From assembly GCA_025927495.1 (NCBI GenBank), contig JAICLH010000004.1, forward strand, positions 1 to 43,924: 43,924 bases of DNA, written 5' to 3'. This document shows, piece after piece, positions 43,091 through 43,924 of the stretch. The first letter of the stretch is position 1. Each line of letters begins with the position of its first letter. The position numbers and the translations under genes are program-made. A model generated the notes under the pieces. It was not told the origin of the DNA. It made no database searches and saw only the letters and a list, made by a program, of their open reading frames with translations. The stretch is from Gemmatimonadaceae bacterium (GTDB taxonomy: Bacteria; Gemmatimonadota; Gemmatimonadetes; Gemmatimonadales; Gemmatimonadaceae).

Positions 43091-43924
43091 GCCGCGGGCC
43101 GCTCCTCACCGGGTGCGGCGGCATCCGCGGCCGGCTCACCGACGATGAGCACCGAGCACGGCGCCGAGCGCAGCACGCGGTCGGCGACGCTGCCTAACAG
43201 CGCGCGGCGCACACCGCCGGCGCGCTGGCGCCCCAGGATGATCAGCTGCGCCGACAGGCGCTCGGCGGCGGCGACGATCTCGTGGGCCGGATCGCCGTAC
43301 GCAACTTCGCCGCGCGTCCGCGTCCGATCGAGCCCGTGCGTCACGAGCTCGCTCATCCAGACGTTGGCATCCTCGAGCGCGCCCAGGCCTAACGACGGGA
43401 TCTCGGGCTCCGGCGTGCCGCTCACGATCGCCGCCAGCGACACCAGCCGGCCCAACACCGTCTCGCTGATCACGTGAAACCCCGTCACGTCGGCGTCGAA
43501 GCGCGCCGCCAGGAATGTCGTCCACTGCTGGAGTGCGGCCGTGAGGCCGTCTTCATCCATCGCCACGAGCACCGTCGCCGGCTTGGCCGGCAGCGGCTCC
43601 CGCGCCAACAGCACCGGCGCCGGTGCGGCCCGCGCCACCCGTTCGGCGGTGCTGCCTAACTGCTTGAGCACGCCGGCGCGTTCACCGTGCGCGCCCGTGA
43701 CGACGAGATCGACGCGATATTCGGCCGCGACTGCGTCGATCACGTCATCGGCGCGTCCGTCGCGCACCTCAAGCCAGATGCGCTGCACGCCGAGGGATGT
43801 GCTCAATTCGCGCAGCTTGCGATCCGCGCCGTCGTGTGCCGTGCCGGCGAGCGTCTCCCGCGGCGGAAACCGTCCGCGCAGGAAACTCGGCGGCTCCGGC
43901 ACGTCGACAGCGTGCACGAGCACC
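43087..43924 (-). CDS. Tandem universal stress protein (N-terminus beyond window)
   Basis: Two Usp (UspA-type) domains, the first truncated by the right edge: the usual N-terminal strand and first helix (the ATDFS-type start) precede VHAVDVPEPPSF and are not in the window. The first domain keeps the nucleotide-binding G-2x-G-9x-G-S motif (GAHGERAGVLKQLGS), so it may bind ATP. The second domain, from about VLVAMDEDGLTAAL, has GRQRAGGVRRALLGSVADRV, in which the second Gly of the motif is out of place. A GTG at 43923 is in frame but cannot be the true start on family grounds. The stop overlaps the start of the RNB gene (ATGA), suggesting stress-linked RNA turnover, which is inferred from coupling only. 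Confidence 0.9.
   Translation of the reverse strand, partial: VLVHAVDVPEPPSFLRGRFPPRETLAGTAHDGADRKLRELSTSLGVQRIWLEVRDGRADDVIDAVAAEYRVDLVVTGAHGERAGVLKQLGSTAERVARAAPAPVLLAREPLPAKPATVLVAMDEDGLTAALQQWTTFLAARFDADVTGFHVISETVLGRLVSLAAIVSGTPEPEIPSLGLGALEDANVWMSELVTHGLDRTRTRGEVAYGDPAHEIVAAAERLSAQLIILGRQRAGGVRRALLGSVADRVLRSAPCSVLIVGEPAADAAAPGEERPAA

Overview
The window is high-GC bacterial DNA. It has about thirty genes, many of them secreted or membrane proteins, and no rRNA, tRNA, phage, insertion sequence or CRISPR array that I can see. The gene set (tricorn-like S41, DPP-IV-like S9, M61, M1 and S8 peptidases, a carboxypeptidase-regulatory TonB receptor, SYLF, DUF6600/FecR, DUF2231, Si-specific transhydrogenase) and the codon usage suggest a soil-type Gemmatimonadota, or less likely an Acidobacteriota. 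This is inference; there is no marker gene to settle it.

Layout. 1-9.2 kb, minus strand: alpha/beta hydrolase, zinc metallopeptidase, ATP-grasp ligase (4-base overlap with the previous gene), four-helix membrane protein, Ig-repeat protein, tricorn-like protease cut by the left edge. 9.3-12.0 kb, plus: M61 aminopeptidase and outer-membrane barrel, closed by a strong hairpin; a small secreted NTF2-like protein converges on it. 12.9-15.2 kb: TonB-dependent receptor. 15.6-18.0 kb, minus: bifunctional GGDEF-EAL protein, divergent from a GT87-type mannosyltransferase and a SYLF protein. 20.2-24.7 kb, minus: cardiolipin synthase, SOD/CHRD-like secreted protein, S9 peptidase. 24.8-29.1 kb, plus: subtilisin-like lipoprotein and two uncharacterised proteins. 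29.4-35.5 kb: sthA, a DoxX-type protein, DUF2231 and M1 peptidase genes in alternating orientation. 35.5-43.9 kb, minus: Usp then RNB-domain exonuclease (4-base overlap), DUF6600 protein, two tandem GT4 glycosyltransferases (4-base overlap), and a TonB-like protein.

The most unusual signals are not genes. (1) The octamer GCCTAACG (or CGTTAGGC) occurs about 37 times, mostly inside genes, with no bias relative to gene direction, where only one or two copies are expected from base composition. The one-transition variant GCCCAACG is enriched as well. (2) Three long imperfect palindromes (about 230-395 bp) fill convergent intergenic gaps. Two are copies of one family (15241-15635 and 29084-29423). 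The third (32066-32294) is an unrelated AT-rich one built around GGATAACAAA repeats. Functionally the genes point to an aerobic heterotroph that invests in secreted proteolysis and peptide uptake, with c-di-GMP signalling and envelope glycosylation.

Starts were re-chosen where the longest frame ran into a neighbour or lacked a ribosome binding site; the reasons are in each entry.
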